DNA of 64,000 nt from Zygnema cylindricum (Eukaryota; Streptophyta; Zygnematophyceae; Zygnematales; Zygnemataceae), in contig JBBHKE010003104.1 of NCBI GenBank assembly GCA_037447655.1, forward strand, positions 229,772 through 293,771. The letters run 5' to 3'. Every line of letters starts with the position of its first letter. Position 1 is the stretch's first letter. This document shows positions 36,116 through 48,305 of the stretch, piece after piece. The notes under the pieces are model-generated. The model was not told the origin of the DNA. It saw only the letters and a list, made by a program, of their open reading frames with translations, and did no database searches. The position numbers and the translations under genes are program-made.

Positions 36116-36655
36116 TGGATGATGAATGAGACGAGGAAACAAATGATGGCGTACCATTCATTCCGCAAAAACACAAAAACAGAGGCGCCAAACAAGTCGA
36201 CCGCTCGGCTGTCAACCCCTTTGGAGTGTAGCGATAAACAAAACATACGGTCAAGTGCGTCAAAACTTTGACAATTGTGGTATGTCATCTTCTTTTCCGA
36301 AAAACCTTTTCGGAATGCATAAATTCGACTTTGAAAAAACATGAAGTCGTATCCCAAATGAATGATCCGTATTGTAAGGAAATTTTATAAAATGATAACC
36401 TATAAACAAATAACCAATCAAAATCATATAAAAAATAACGTAAAATTTTGTAAACCTAAAACTTTTTTGTAATTTTGATGAAACGTCCGCCCCCCTTCTT
36501 AACAATGGTTTGGTACGGACGGATTTGAGTCATCGGCGACTAATTGTACGGCAACATGAATCACATCGCGACGTTTTTGTTGACGTGAGATGACGTCAAG
36601 GGCGATTCACGTCCAAACAAAAAAATGGGACATTCGTTTCCTCATCTCATTCATC
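36116..36655. mobile_element. Inverted-repeat element of about 540 bases
   Basis: The left end has TGAATGAGACGAGGAAACAA and the right end CGTTTCCTCATCTCATTCAT, inverted copies of about 25 bases with a few differences. I could not settle the exact ends or the target duplication. No coding capacity recognised. Confidence 0.55.
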
Positions 36656-36793
36656 CATAATTCAAAAGTAGGTGAAAGCAGACCCATACAATATGCATAT
36701 TGTACGCAAAACATACAATAGGGTTGAGTTGCATATCGTTCGATAGAGAATTAAACGTCATTGGACGGTCGCTGATCAAATTAGCGACCAAAG

Positions 36794-37337
36794 TACACCG
36801 CGAATCGTTATTAGTGTCAAAGTTTAAATAGTGTTTAAGAAAATTTATGTACTTGATGCTAATTAAGAATTTGAAATTAAAAAAAAAAAAAGTGTATTCT
36901 AATTTCGGCGTTAATGCTAATTTGGGAACAGCAAAAATGGAATTTTCGCCGTACGATTATATACATTAATATATGTATCCGTACAAAATACTAGAAATCG
37001 TACGCCGTCGCGAATTTAAAATATCCGTACATGCCATACTAATTTACATGTCAGACCAATCCCGTTTTTTTGAGCGCACGTTCCTATGCGTGCGCGTCTG
37101 ATTTAATTCATTTCTTGTAAATTTTTCACTTGAAAAGGTACATTTCTGTACGGTCTGACATCAACCGTACGCCATACTATTTAGATCTTATTGTACTTTC
37201 GTTCTTTACGCTATTTTGTACGGTACCTTAATTAACGTCAAGGAAAAATTAAAATCATGTATCCTATTTGAGGAAAAAAATCAAAATTTTAAGAACCCGA
37301 ATTAGTGACTTTGACACTAATAACGATTCGCGGTGTA
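36794..37337. mobile_element. Family A element with perfect 30-base terminal inverted repeats
   Basis: Positions 36794-36823 and 37308-37337 are perfect inverted copies (starting TACACCGCGAATCG, ending CGATTCGCGGTGTA). With the next bases the right end reads CGGTGTAGTG, which resembles the CACTA...TAGTG ends of CACTA elements. Its full-length repeats make it the best reference copy in the window. Confidence 0.75.
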
Positions 37338-37999
37338 GTGATCTAAGAAGATCACATGAAAAGCCCATAACACAACTTGCGTCTACCAAAGGCCTACCAT
37401 GAAACGCCTACTTTTGAGCTATGCATTCATCATCCATTTCTAGCTTGAATGCAGCAATTATGTCTTGCAACGAGGTTGCGTGGAGGGCTGGAGGCAATCG
37501 ATCACGTCATCAAGCCGTCACGGAGACTGTCGAAAAGTTGTCTCCAAATTTTCGAGTGGATGAAAATTATCACAAGAACATATTGATTGGCGGAAACGTA
37601 GTTCGTTACAGGCTATCATTTATAGCCGCTCGTTAGGGAACTATTATTGCTTCGTAGTGGACACGAACGACAGATCAAAGTCCGAAGATTCCGAGGCAAA
37701 AACGCAGGTCTGGTCCGCAGAATCTGATACGGCGTGTGAATTTCTATGTGCATAACGTACGGTAATTCGAAGGTGCGGGTTTTACCTTACCGTGCGAGAA
37801 TGGCCACGTGTCACGTATCGAGGCCGTTTCCCAAACCCCATATCGCGTATCGAGAAACTGGCCTCGATGCAAATCACTGCTCCCAAACCTTTCCAGCTTT
37901 CCTAGTGAAAGCACCTCCATGACTTTCTCCCGCGGTCGACAATTTCGGCGAGGTTTTGTTTTTTTGTTTTTTTTTCCTCGCTAATCCAACTGCATTACA

Positions 38000-38112
38000 G
38001 GCGGGCGTGACGTGCTCGAATTGCCCTCTGACGCGCAGAAAAGTTTTTCGGGCAGGCGGGCGTGACGTGCTCGAAAGTGGCCTCTGACGCAGAAAACAAT
38101 TTTTTCGGGGCA
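38000..38112 (+). promoter_or_regulatory. Two 55-base direct repeats with TGACG motifs upstream of the NTF2-like gene
   Basis: GGCGGGCGTGACGTGCTCGA occurs twice (near 38000 and 38055), each followed by CCTCTGACGC. TGACG is the core bound by TGA-type bZIP factors in plants. The repeats lie about 400-500 bases upstream of the start codon at 38516. A regulatory role is inference. Confidence 0.4.
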
Positions 38113-38340
38113 GTCCAAACCTTCTGAACTGGCTGAAAAGGATTTCGGCCAGTCAGAAAGTCAATCTGTCCATTCCGTCCCTCGGCTTCTCGCATCATGT
38201 ATGACGGCAGCAAAATGATATATTGATATCCAAAAAAAATTCGAGATCAAAAGAAAAATCTGGTAGTAGGAGACCGACAGCCAGTTTTGCAACCCATCGC
38301 AAGTGTGAATGCGCCTATGTAGCTTCAGTCTTTTTGCCCT

Positions 38341-38348
38341 CTATAAAT
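38341..38348 (+). promoter_or_regulatory. Probable TATA box
   Basis: CTATAAAT lies 168 bases upstream of the start codon and is followed by a C/T-rich leader (CTCCTCTCCCTTTCTCC). Confidence 0.45.
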
Positions 38349-38515
38349 TAATTCTCTGCCACAAGACTCTTTTTATTTTTCGGAGGTTGCTTTTTGGTTC
38401 TCCTCTCCTACACGTCTTCTCCTCTGCAAGTTTTAACGGTCAGCCCGCCCTCACTTTTTTCAATTTACACTTTTCTGCTCCTCTCCCTTTCTCCATATAC
38501 ATCAGACTTCAACGT

Positions 38516-40042
38516 ATGGTCTCCGGTTGCACCAACGAAGTATCCAGTCCCGAGGCATTCTTTGCTCCTGACTTGACAGCAGGTCTGGCAGAAACAGAGA
38601 ATTACAAACTGGAGCTTCAAAATGTAAATATAGTGCGAGGGCTCTACGACGCTCTCAAAGAAGATTACCATTTATTTACTCGCAAATTTCTTGCGGAGGA
38701 TATTGACTGGTGGTTCCATGGACCTCGTCGCATGCCTCTCCGTGATATTAAACACTTTCAGATGATGCCACGTTTGGTAGGCTCGACTATTGGACAGTTC
38801 AGTCCGTTTGAGCCTCTTGATTATACAGCGCGCAGCGACAAGGTACATTATTATAAGTGTGTTTTAGAAGAATGGAGGAAATGAGTTAAGTGTGAAGGCC
38901 AGCAAATTTTGTCGAGTGTATTTTTTGTTTACAGCAATCTGTTGCTATTCCTCTTTATAAGGTTGTTTCTGGTCACGATGGTGACAGTTTGTAAGAACAT
39001 GCAGTCACCCTAGATGGAGGTAGTGTTAATTCTTTTCGTTAAGGCAATTTATGTCTCCTATGGCGGTATGAAATAAATCTCCTTGAATTGTCCTGAATTT
39101 TATCTGCCGCTTGTATTCTGGTTCTTTACGCAAACTTAAACATTCTTCCTTTTTGAAGGTGGCTTTGTTGAAGTATTTTTGTTATTTTATTGAGGTCTTT
39201 ACATTTCTTTTCCAACAAGCAGTCTGCAGAATCTTTTGGATGCTAAAGTTTCACCTCAGAGAAGGTCAATAAAGGGAGGTTAGTAGGGGAAAGGTTCTTG
39301 AAACCGCTGCAACTTCGTGCTATTTCATGTATTGTTACTCTGGCTGGTGTCTTCTTTACTTTACAAATTATATATTTTTCCTTAAAACTGTTTTTTAACA
39401 TGGAGCCGGTGTGCACTCTGCTGGGCATCATACTTAGTGGGTATTCTAACAACCTATCTCACTGTTTCTTTTCACAGAACTTCTCTCTTGTTGAAATATT
39501 TGTATGGTCAGGTTTGTTAGTGTAAGGATTGGAAGACGAGACTGAGTTGACAATGCAAATGTTTTCTTTGGTATTGGACAGGTTCCATCTTCGGGGCTCG
39601 CAACTCCTGAAGGCCTTTTCTGTCATTTTCTGTTCATATCTATATGACTTAGTTTATTCCAACAGCATCCATGTAGAGTTTGTCTTTTATTTCTGTATTT
39701 CATTCCTTTTTTTTTTCTATGGAATAACCTGATAGTTTTGGCCTTTTTGCCCTTTAATAATTTACTAACCTCTCGTTGTTTTCAATACAGGTGTTCGTGG
39801 AAGGCATTGAAAAAGCAGTGTCAAAGCGGAAAGGAACTATTTCTTGGGTTCACATTTGGACTATAAAGGATGGCAAGGTTACTGGTCTGCGGGAATATGT
39901 AAATACGGCTGTATATGCTGCTGTTTTGAAACCTTCTCTTGTAAATGTGACAAAAGCCGTGTATGCCGATAATCTGGTTTGGGAGTCGAAGCTGTGGCGT
40001 GATCGTGATGTTTCAACCCCTGGCCTGATTATTACCATTTAG
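38516..40042 (+). CDS. Wound-induced-protein-1-like protein, NTF2/SnoaL-like fold (2 exons)
   Basis: Exons 38516-38842 and 39791-40042 join in phase 0 (AAG|GTACAT ... TACAG|GTG) to give 192 residues. The protein has VRGLYDALKEDY, then DIDWWFHGPRRMP near residue 60 and, in exon 2, FVEGIEK, SWVHIWTIKDGKVTGLREYVNT and a C-terminal VWESKLW ... TPGLIITI. This pattern is that of plant WUN1/WIP1 proteins, small NTF2-like proteins induced by wounding whose biochemical role is unclear. An in-frame upstream ATG at 38309 exists, but it lies before the TATA-like box, so 38516 is preferred. No signal peptide or membrane segment is seen. It converges with the DGAT2-like fragment. Confidence 0.88.
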
Positions 40043-42043
40043 AGTCTGAGTGACCGTGCAACTGACGCTGACTCTGCAGTGTTAAGAGCTGGTTCTGTTA
40101 CTACACATCGACTGCTGTACCAGCTTGAGACTGTTAGGAATGGATACAAACGGAATAGATTTCACTGCGGCAATCTGCTAGATGGCAGTAGTTGTCCGGT
40201 CACTTGTCTGGTTTTTTTTTGTAGAATGAACTGTGTTTGTTCAGTCTCCCAAGTCTTGTAGCTTGTGACAGCAATTATGTGTGAATATGTAGAGCTATGG
40301 GCTTGGTTAGTTTGGGATATAGAGTTTGTATGTCATGTTTTACAATATGCATGTAGGCCCTTCCTGCATAGCCTTTTTGGTTCTTCTTTTACGGCTAGAG
40401 AAAGACTTTGTTTGATAGACTTCAGTGAAACTTTGAGCATGTGTGCAATTCAAAAGTCGGAGCGATATTATGTAGATGGAAGACTTGTAGCTGAAAAGCT
40501 GTTAAGGTCTACCTCAATGTGTAAACTGCCGAAAGGCCTGAGCAAGCAAGGAAAACTTTGGTCAATAGCCACGAGAGTATATCCACACTTTTGTCTTTGT
40601 GTGCATTTTAGTGGGTGGAAACCTCTTGCTTTGTGTCGTCCTGGTTTTCTTTCTCACCATTTTCTATTTTTTGACTTCTGTGGAGCTTGGTTCTCAAAAA
40701 AAAATGAGTAACACAATGTCCAATAGAGATGCTTAGTGCAATGATATGTCTTGTGTTTACGTCGGTAATTTGACCCTTGTAATCTGATGCTTTGTGTATG
40801 CTGTCCATAGATTGTACTCAAGAGTTGGTGCATATTGTATTGCAGAAAGCACCTTGTTTTTGATGCACTACAGGATTTTAAGTGTCTTGAATTGCCTGTA
40901 GTCTTCTGCAAACTACTTTTAAAAAGCACTTGGTAAGTATCATGACATTGAATGCATTGACAAAGTAAAGGTATATACCCGAATTTCCTCAAATGGGACC
41001 ATTGCCAGTAGAATATTAGGTAAACAATATACAGATAGAATCCCGAAAATTCATTGAATACAGCGAAGGTTGTATGATGCAATGTGGTCGAGATTTTTTC
41101 TTCAATACTGTGCCGCGTTGTATTGTGCACGGGAGACTTTTTCACACAGCGCTGTGTACGTGCGGTCGTATGGCATGTGAAGGGGTCTTGAATGAACATG
41201 GTAAAATCGGCTAACTGTCAGAGTAAAGGCTGCCCACCTGTTGAAGGATGTTTGATCATGCTTACTGGCATTATTTGTCTCGGTTATCTTCATGCATATG
41301 TTTCCGACCCAGAAGCATAAAAATGTGAAACATGGCTTGTAAAATAAATCTGCGATGCGCAAGCGTAGATATTATGGTAAAGAGGTCTACCCAGCAGCAA
41401 AGACGTGAATGCTATTTTTCCTGACCATAACAGAACTATTTCAGAATTTTCTTTTGTGATGTTGGTGGAGATAGTGCAAAGAGAAAACATAGACCATATC
41501 CGTTTTAAACGCAAAAACAAATACTAGATGGGTCTACAGTAAGCATCACCATCAACAATGTACAATCTCCATATCACACATGCTTTTGCAAAAAAACATA
41601 ATTTTTCCATAGTTTCCAATACAATTCCAAATTCAAAGAAACGAAATATAGGTAAACACTTTACTGCCAGACGTTTGCTTAAAATAACATAGAATTGACA
41701 AATTCAAAAGCAACATGAATACTGAATTGCCATAGGATAATGTCAACTCTATCATTTCACCTCCTCCAAGAATTATATTCGCTTCTTGTCTTTTTTCCCC
41801 AGGTAAGAGTCAGATGCAGGCCTGACCTACACTTCCTCAACAAAATCTAAAATATTAAATTTAACTAGACATTGAGACTATTATTTCTTTTAGTACATTC
41901 CCCCATTAGGCCACATCTTTTAGGTTTCATTTGTAAATGATAAGACAGCACGTTCACAGAACGTGAAACATGAATACTGCCTCCCTAAGATTTCCACAGA
42001 AATGATAAAATACATATTTCACAAAATAACTGGTTTTCGTTCA
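40043..42043. other. Region between two convergent genes
   Basis: 3' flanks of the NTF2-like gene (+) and the DGAT2-like fragment (-). Several open frames (up to 181 codons on the minus strand) show no family features, and low-complexity T-rich sequence dominates. Confidence 0.5.
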
Positions 42044-44796
42044 TCAAATAATCTCAAGCTTCAGTTCAGGATAACCGGCCGCCACCTTATGCTTCTCAAA
42101 CAGATCCATCATGGCTCGGATAAACCGAGCTAGCAATTCTTCCACCTGTTATTCCACGCCATATCAACATATGAGCATCAACAGACAAAATACAAGGACA
42201 GACAAAAGACAAAGAGAAAGCCAAAGGCGAAGACGAAGACGAAGAGAGAAAACAAGACAAAGATCTAAGCCTCTTACTAAAGGCAGAGAGCACTGGACTA
42301 TTGATGCTGGAGTTATCGATGATTTTGCAAAGTTGTATTGGCAAGCCTGATTGAATAAAAAATGAGCAAATCTATTCCAAAAGAAGAAATGGTCGGCTCA
42401 AAACTAGTGTTGCTTATCTGACGAATACACGCTGTGTAAACACCAACATGCAGGAAAGGCCGATAAGCTTGTATGCATTCATACAAAGGCCATTTGAATA
42501 AAACTTAACACTGTTTTTGAAATTTCCAAGTTTTTTGACTGCCATGAATGTTTCGTAACGGTACAACAAGACAAAATTCACATCCTATTTGTACCTTCTT
42601 TCATCAGATTTATTTTTAGTTCTGAGAGTATCTTTGGCGTTGAGAATCCTTTCTTTTTAAAAATAGTACGTTATTTACGTCACTTAACCGAGATTATTTT
42701 TGACATTATTGTGAGTACTTCGATATCGAATCTCAACAACTCATCCAAGGACTCATATCAAACATCACAGAATCTTCCTCAATAAGCAACACTACACCGC
42801 CCATCGCTGCTATAGTAAAGAAACTATTATTGTAAATTGAAACTAGAATGAATATACAACACTGATTTAGTGTAGAGAGACGTGGCTTATTGTAGTCCAC
42901 TCACTAACAAAGTGTTATTAACACTATTTTATGATTTCCGGCCAATAAAAACTCGCGACCAAATTAAATTTATCAACTCTAATAGCGACGGGTGGTGTAC
43001 TAGCTACGAACACATTCCTCCAACCATCCAAGAGAAAAAGGACCAGAATTTTAACAGTTGAAATGGTACACGTGTACTATACAAGTACTATCCATTATTT
43101 TGTTTCGTACGCACCAAAACCGTATAATACTGGCTTTTCAAAAAGCTAGGTTAGAATTTAACATCGAGTTCCTTCGAGGAAATGGCATAATTCCAAAGAA
43201 AGTTTGTACCCTTTTTACCCTTTTTACTATAAGGCACTTTTGTTTGCAAATTGTGAGAATGTCCTACCATATCCATGACAAATGTCACACCGAGCTTGTT
43301 CCCCTCTAAGAAATCATAGTTTAGTGCGTGACAAAAACTGAACTAGTCAATATTTGCTGCAAAATGGACCGGGCGGAGAGGGAGAGAGGGGTAGAGGGAG
43401 GGGGAGTGGGGGAGAGAGGGAGAGTGGGAGAAGGGGAAAGGGGGAGAGGGGAACAGAGGAGAGGGGGAGAAGGGGAGAGGGAGAGAGCGAGAAGGGACAA
43501 GTGGGAGAGGGAGACAGGGGGAGAGGGGGGAAGGGGGGATGTGGGAGGGGGGAAGGGGGGAAGTGGGAGAGGGAGAGGGCCAAAACTCACCTGCTCTTTT
43601 GAAGGGTTTGCATTGATGTCGACCGGAATTGGATGCCCAACAACAACGTACATCGGCTTTGGAAATGGAATCATTGTTCTGTGACAAAAAAAATGAAGAA
43701 GGGCAACAAATCAACCTCACAGCATGCATTCCCAAAAGCTCCACTTGTCGGCACGTCTGAGAATCAGTGACACAGGAAAGGGCAGAGAGGAGCGTACCCC
43801 CACATCCCCCAAAATAACAGAGGGGCAAAACCGATAGCTCGTGATAAGCGCCTGTACCATTCGCCACGTGGAATCCACCAATTATATATGTCTGTCTGCA
43901 AAATATTAACACATTACCACATTAACATAGTAACATATTAACATAGTAACATATTAACACAGTAACATAGTAACCTAGTAACATATTAACATAGTAACAT
44001 CTTAACTTAGTAACGTAGTAACACATAGTAACATATAAACATATTGACATAGTAACATAGTAACATAGTAACATATCTAAACCAAGTAACATACATTAAC
44101 ATAGTAATGTAGTAACTAAGTAACCTAGTAACAAGTTTACGTATTAACATAGTAGCATATTAACATATTCTTATCATTACATATGTCAGACAGTACTGAA
44201 TCAGCAGCTGCCCCAGCCTCTTGGTATAAAAAATGACTTCAACAGGCGCTTTCAACACTAGATGGGCTCAAAAATTCCTGAACAAAGACAAAAAAAACAG
44301 TCAGCAGGTCATACGTATAACTTCATTTAGAAGTGCGGTCCCTTGGCATAGATGAGAGAACAAATGAAATGAGCCCATCACTATAAAAGTAAGTGAATTA
44401 TAAGCGATAACATTTTATTAGAATTAACTACACTAAACTATGTTTGGCAACGAGGCTCATTGGAAGCCATTTAACTAAAGGGTGTCATCCACACTAATCT
44501 ATGATTTTGGGTTCAATAAACACGGAACCAATTTAAAGTGATTAACTCCAGTAGAGATGATCTCAAATTCAAAAACCACGACCAAAAAAACAGTCATCAG
44601 CTCACAAATATAGCTTCAAAGCGTACGTGTAGTCCAGCTGGCCACCAAAAAATTGATGAGAGAACAAATTATGGTGCAATAATGAGAGAGGGTTGATAAG
44701 AAAACTAGCCTGTCCAAAGCAGAAAACGGGAATAATTGGTGCTCCAGCCTGCATTGCTATTCGAACAAATCCCAAACGCTTATTCAAAAAGGCCAC
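42044..44796 (-). CDS. DGAT2: DGAT2-type acyltransferase, C-terminal part only (4 exons)
   Basis: Diacylglycerol O-acyltransferase 2 makes triacylglycerol from diacylglycerol and acyl-CoA at the ER. Minus-strand exons in order: 44796-44710, 43895-43798, 43678-43591, 42145-42044, coding 124 residues to a TGA. Motifs: LGFVRIAMQAGAP then IIPVFCFGQ (the family RxGFxxxAxxxG and PVFxFG blocks), TDIYNWW, IGFAPLLFWG, PKPMYVVVGHPIPV, and DLFEKHKVAAGYPEL at the C-terminus. The first visible exon starts at an acceptor, so upstream exons are required. The HPHG-type active-site block and the PGG block were not found between here and the BPG2 gene. The intron 44709-43896 starts with GC rather than GT. It is either a truncated gene copy or a gene cut by rearrangement or misassembly. 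Confidence 0.87.
42790..43002. mobile_element. Family A element in the last DGAT2-like intron
   Basis: Left end CACTACACCGCCCATCGC and right end GCGACGGGTGGTGTACTA are inverted repeats 210 bases apart. The interior is shared with 7301-7504 (ACACTATTTTATGATTTCCGG here). Confidence 0.6.
43360..43580. repeat. GA-rich tract in DGAT2-like intron
   Basis: About 220 bases of (GGGAGA)n-type purines on the plus strand, so a C/T tract on the gene strand. It begins about 10 bases after the splice donor of exon 43678-43591. It is open in several frames, giving spurious reading frames. Confidence 0.8.
43900..44175. repeat. (TAACATAG/TAACATAT)n tandem repeat in the GC-AG intron
   Basis: A degenerate repeat of eight- to ten-base units (AACATAGT, AACATATT) fills about 275 bases directly upstream, on the gene strand, of the acceptor of exon 43895-43798. 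Confidence 0.8.
44380..44560. mobile_element. Possible family A element, degraded
   Basis: CCCATCACTATAA at the left and AACTCCAGTAGAGATGAT at the right resemble the inner parts of family A ends, and ACTACACTAAACTATG-like words lie inside. The terminal CTACACCG is lost. Confidence 0.3.
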
Positions 44797-45215
44797 CTGT
44801 CCTGCCCTCCCAGTCACAGCATTCAACACTCAGGAGTCTTTTTATCGACTTACTACCAGCCAAAAAGTTTAGGACCCTTGACTGCAAAATAATGACAAAA
44901 ACCGATTGTTATCGAAAAGGCGTTCGAGAAAAAAGTGTACATATTATACACAGGATGACTCTTAATTGTCGTTGACTCATTGGATAATCCCATCATGTGG
45001 GTATCGACTTGTGATGAGACAAAGCTGATTGGGAGCAGCAAGGAGGAACTCTCCAATAGAAACATGGGACACCTGTTTCTTTTAAAAGACAAAAACATGC
45101 AATTAAACCTTTCCTTATAAAAAACCTCTCAACTAGTTCGAACTTCTTCAATGGGAATGAGATGACACGACTTCTCTGAATTTGTGATCAAGTGATCCAA
45201 ACAACTGTTTTAAAA

Positions 45216-45802
45216 CTACACCGCGAATTGTTATTAGCGCTATGAACTCTATATAGGCGCCCCCAAATTTTGATTCCAAAACCCAAAGAATTGATAATAC
45301 TAAATTTTCCTTTACGTTAATTACGGTTCTAGAGAATTAGCGTTCAGATTTCTAATTTATGTTATTATTGAATAGTGTGGTGTACGGACATGTCAGTCCG
45401 TACAAAACGGTACTTTATTCAGTAAAAAAGTACGAAACATGGATTAAAATAATCGCGATCGCATGTAAAACTACGCTCAGAATAAGAGACATAATAAGAT
45501 CGTACCTATTTTAGTGTAAAGATATGTGTGGCGTAATAATTATTCATGCGAACACCCAAACTATAGTTATGAAAAATTAGAGTCAAAGGACGCGACAGTG
45601 TACGATTTGTAAGATTTCGTACATTTACCTATTTTACTGTGAATATCATGATGGCAGGTCTGTTGTACCAAAATTATAATTAATGATCAAATAGTACTAA
45701 ACATTTAAAAAAAAAATGAAAATCGTAATTAGTGTTAAAATAACGCTAATTATTTTTTAACACTAATAATTTATCAACGCTAATAACGATTCACGGTGTA
45801 GT
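45216..45802. mobile_element. Family A element, uninterrupted reference for the nested copy
   Basis: Left terminus CTACACCGCGAATTGTTATT and right terminus AATAACGATTCACGGTGTAG. The right third (AACGCTAATTATTT ... AACACTAATAATTTATCAAC) aligns with the pieces of the 46314-49852 copy that lie between its insertions. Confidence 0.75.
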
Positions 45803-46818
45803 GTACATCATGGTAAAACGGATACAAACCAGCGTAACGCATGAGTTACTTAATGACATGGAGAGTTCAGTAAAGTTGAAGGGCGAGCTATTTAAGTGCC
45901 TATTTAAGATTTTAAGACTCTCATTCTTTAAGTGTGAAAATAACAAAATTACCTTCGGCTCTGCCGGCTTTTACCGGTGTAGGGCATTGCTTTAAAAAAA
46001 TAAAATTGTAAACAGTTTTAGTGAGGGCCGCGAGCGCCAAACCGCGCCGTTTCTTGCGCTTGCGCGTGGCTGCCGGCCAATCCAGAATCAGATGCGCCAT
46101 CCTTTGATTTTGACACACATGAATTATGATGATATGTCGAGAGGAGGCGTCGCATCGTCGCAAATATGTAGGACGATTCTTCGTGAGCATGTCTAAAACA
46201 GTAAAAGAGTGCGGACGCACGCTTTCATTTGTTGCATATACACCAAATCACATATGTTGTTCTGTAGTTGCCAAATAACCGTATAGTTAACAATGTTAAA
46301 CCAACCATTACAGTACACCGTGAATCGTTATTAGCCTTATGTACTCTATATCGACTCCCCTAATTATGACATTGATACCGGAAATACAATGAATAAATAT
46401 AAATTTTCCTTTACGTTAAATATGGTTCTTGTAAATTAGCGTTAGCGGTCATACCGTACTTATTTCAAAAATAGTGTGGTGTACGAAAGGTGTTTGTTCG
46501 TACAACACTGTACTTCACAACCGAAAATTGTACGGAAATGGTAGTTTACTTATGTCGGTTGCATACAGAAGTGCACTTAGAATAAATGTGGAGTCGAGTT
46601 TGCGACAAACGCGTTCGCAAACCCAATTTATAATTTTGGATTAATTACAGTAAAAGGACGCGACGTGGTACGGATTGTCATATTTTGCACTTTTACCTAT
46701 TTTACTGTGTATGTAATGACGACAGATCCGGTGTAGCTAAATCAGTGTTATGGAGAAATTACAATTAAACATTATTTAAAAAAGTTTGCAATACTCAAAT
46801 TAGTTTTAATAACACTAA

Positions 46819-47603
46819 GGATAAAATTCCATTAGACGAAAAGTGTGGTTCGTTACTGGGCGCCGTACAAGTTCGTACACATTCGTACCACGCCGTACCT
46901 TATTTTGTTTTTTGTTAGACGAAATATCGTTACTGGAAAGCTGTCGGAAGCTCCAATGATATAGGCGTAATTCCTGGCCTTTGGATATTCCACTTTTTGT
47001 GATCCGCGAAGCAATCGTGCAGATCATCCAGTGTGACGATACTCTCATCGCGAGGAGAGTTGTACGATAGCAGACGTGTACCATTGGTACACGTGAAAAA
47101 GCAAAAAAATATTTGCTTTGAACAAGCGATCACAGATCTACACGTCGTACAGGCCATGTGCCTACGTCGTACGGTCCATGTGCCGCCTGCCACGCTGGAT
47201 GCAAGTGAGCCGAAAATATTTTTTCACGCTCCGTTTGACATCCACCGACATTGAAAGTTTGCCGCGACCTTCAATGTTTGTCGCGTCTTTTTGCCATTCT
47301 GTTTCGAAATTTTGATTTCCGTTTTCAAAATAAAAAATCTGGCCGCAAACTTTACGTTGGAATCATTAACTACCTGCGGTCGTACATATATTTAGTTATG
47401 ACTTTCCGTTTGAAGATTTTCTTTAAAATTTTCAAATCTGGACTCTAACCTACGTGGCGCCAATCATAATTGAGGAAGGTTTGTTACTGGCCTGACAAAA
47501 TGGAATAGTCTTCCAGTAAATGCTCCCAATGGAACAATCTTCCAGTAAACGCTGCTAGTAGAATTTTCCGTACATTTACTGTGACCGCCTAATGGATTTC
47601 TAC
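46819..47603. mobile_element. Family B element 1 (785 bases)
   Basis: Ends GGATAAAATTCCATTAGACG and CCGCCTAATGGATTTCTACC(C), flanked by TAA (46816-46818, 47604-47606). TAA duplication and GGG/CCC tips fit PIF/Harbinger non-autonomous elements. The interior holds CGCGAGGAGAG and GTGTACCATTGGTACAC palindromes. Confidence 0.78.
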
Positions 47604-48305
47604 CCTAATTAATTATTGACACTAATAATTTCTAAAGGCTAAGGGTAGAATTCCATTAGGCGGTCCTAGTAAATGTACGGAAAATTCTACTGGCAGCATT
47701 TACTGGAGGACTGTTCCATTTTGTCGGGCCAGTAACAAACCTTCCTTAATTATGATTGGCGCCACGTAGGTTAGAGTCCAGATTTGAAAATCTTAAAGAA
47801 AATCTTCAAATGGAAAGTTATAACGAAATATATGTACGACCGGAGGTAGTTAATGATTCGTAAGTATAGTTTGCGCCCAAATTTTTGTTTTTGAAAACAT
47901 AAATCAATATTTCGAAACGGAATGGCAAAACGACGCGGCAAACTTTGAATGCCGCAGCAAACTTTGAATGTCGGTGGATGTCAGACGGAGCGTGCGAAAA
48001 TATTTTCGGCTCACCTGCATCCAGCGTGGAAAGCGACACATGGACCGTACGACGTAGGCACATGGCTTGTACGACGTGTAGACCTGTGATCGCTTGTTCA
48101 AAGCGGATATTTTTTTGCTTTTTCACGTGTAGCAATGGTACACGTCTGGTATCGTACAACTCTCCTCGCGAGGAGAGTGTCGTCACACTGGATGATGTGC
48201 GTGATTGCTTCGCGGATCTGAAAAAGTGGAATATCCAACGGCTAGAAATTACGACTACATCATTGGAGCTTCCCAACAACTTTCCAGTAATGATATTTCG
48301 TCTAA

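Noticed and set aside
37421-37636. 71-codon plus frame
   Set aside because: No recognisable motif, no partner exons, and it lies between a family A element and the next promoter.
40264-40711. 148-codon plus frame and 181-codon minus frame (40654-41199)
   Set aside because: Overlapping opposite-strand frames in a 3' flank with no family features.
43328-43912. Frames up to 189 codons on both strands in the GA-rich tract
   Set aside because: Low-complexity artefacts overlapping real DGAT2-like exons in another frame.
43900-44175. CRISPR-like regular repeat
   Set aside because: Units are eight to ten bases without spacers, so it is a simple tandem repeat in a nuclear intron.
44830-46220. Candidate upstream DGAT2 exons (for example minus frames at 44853-45098 and 45921-46220)
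   Set aside because: None carries the PGG or HPHG-type blocks or joins in phase. They look like chance frames.
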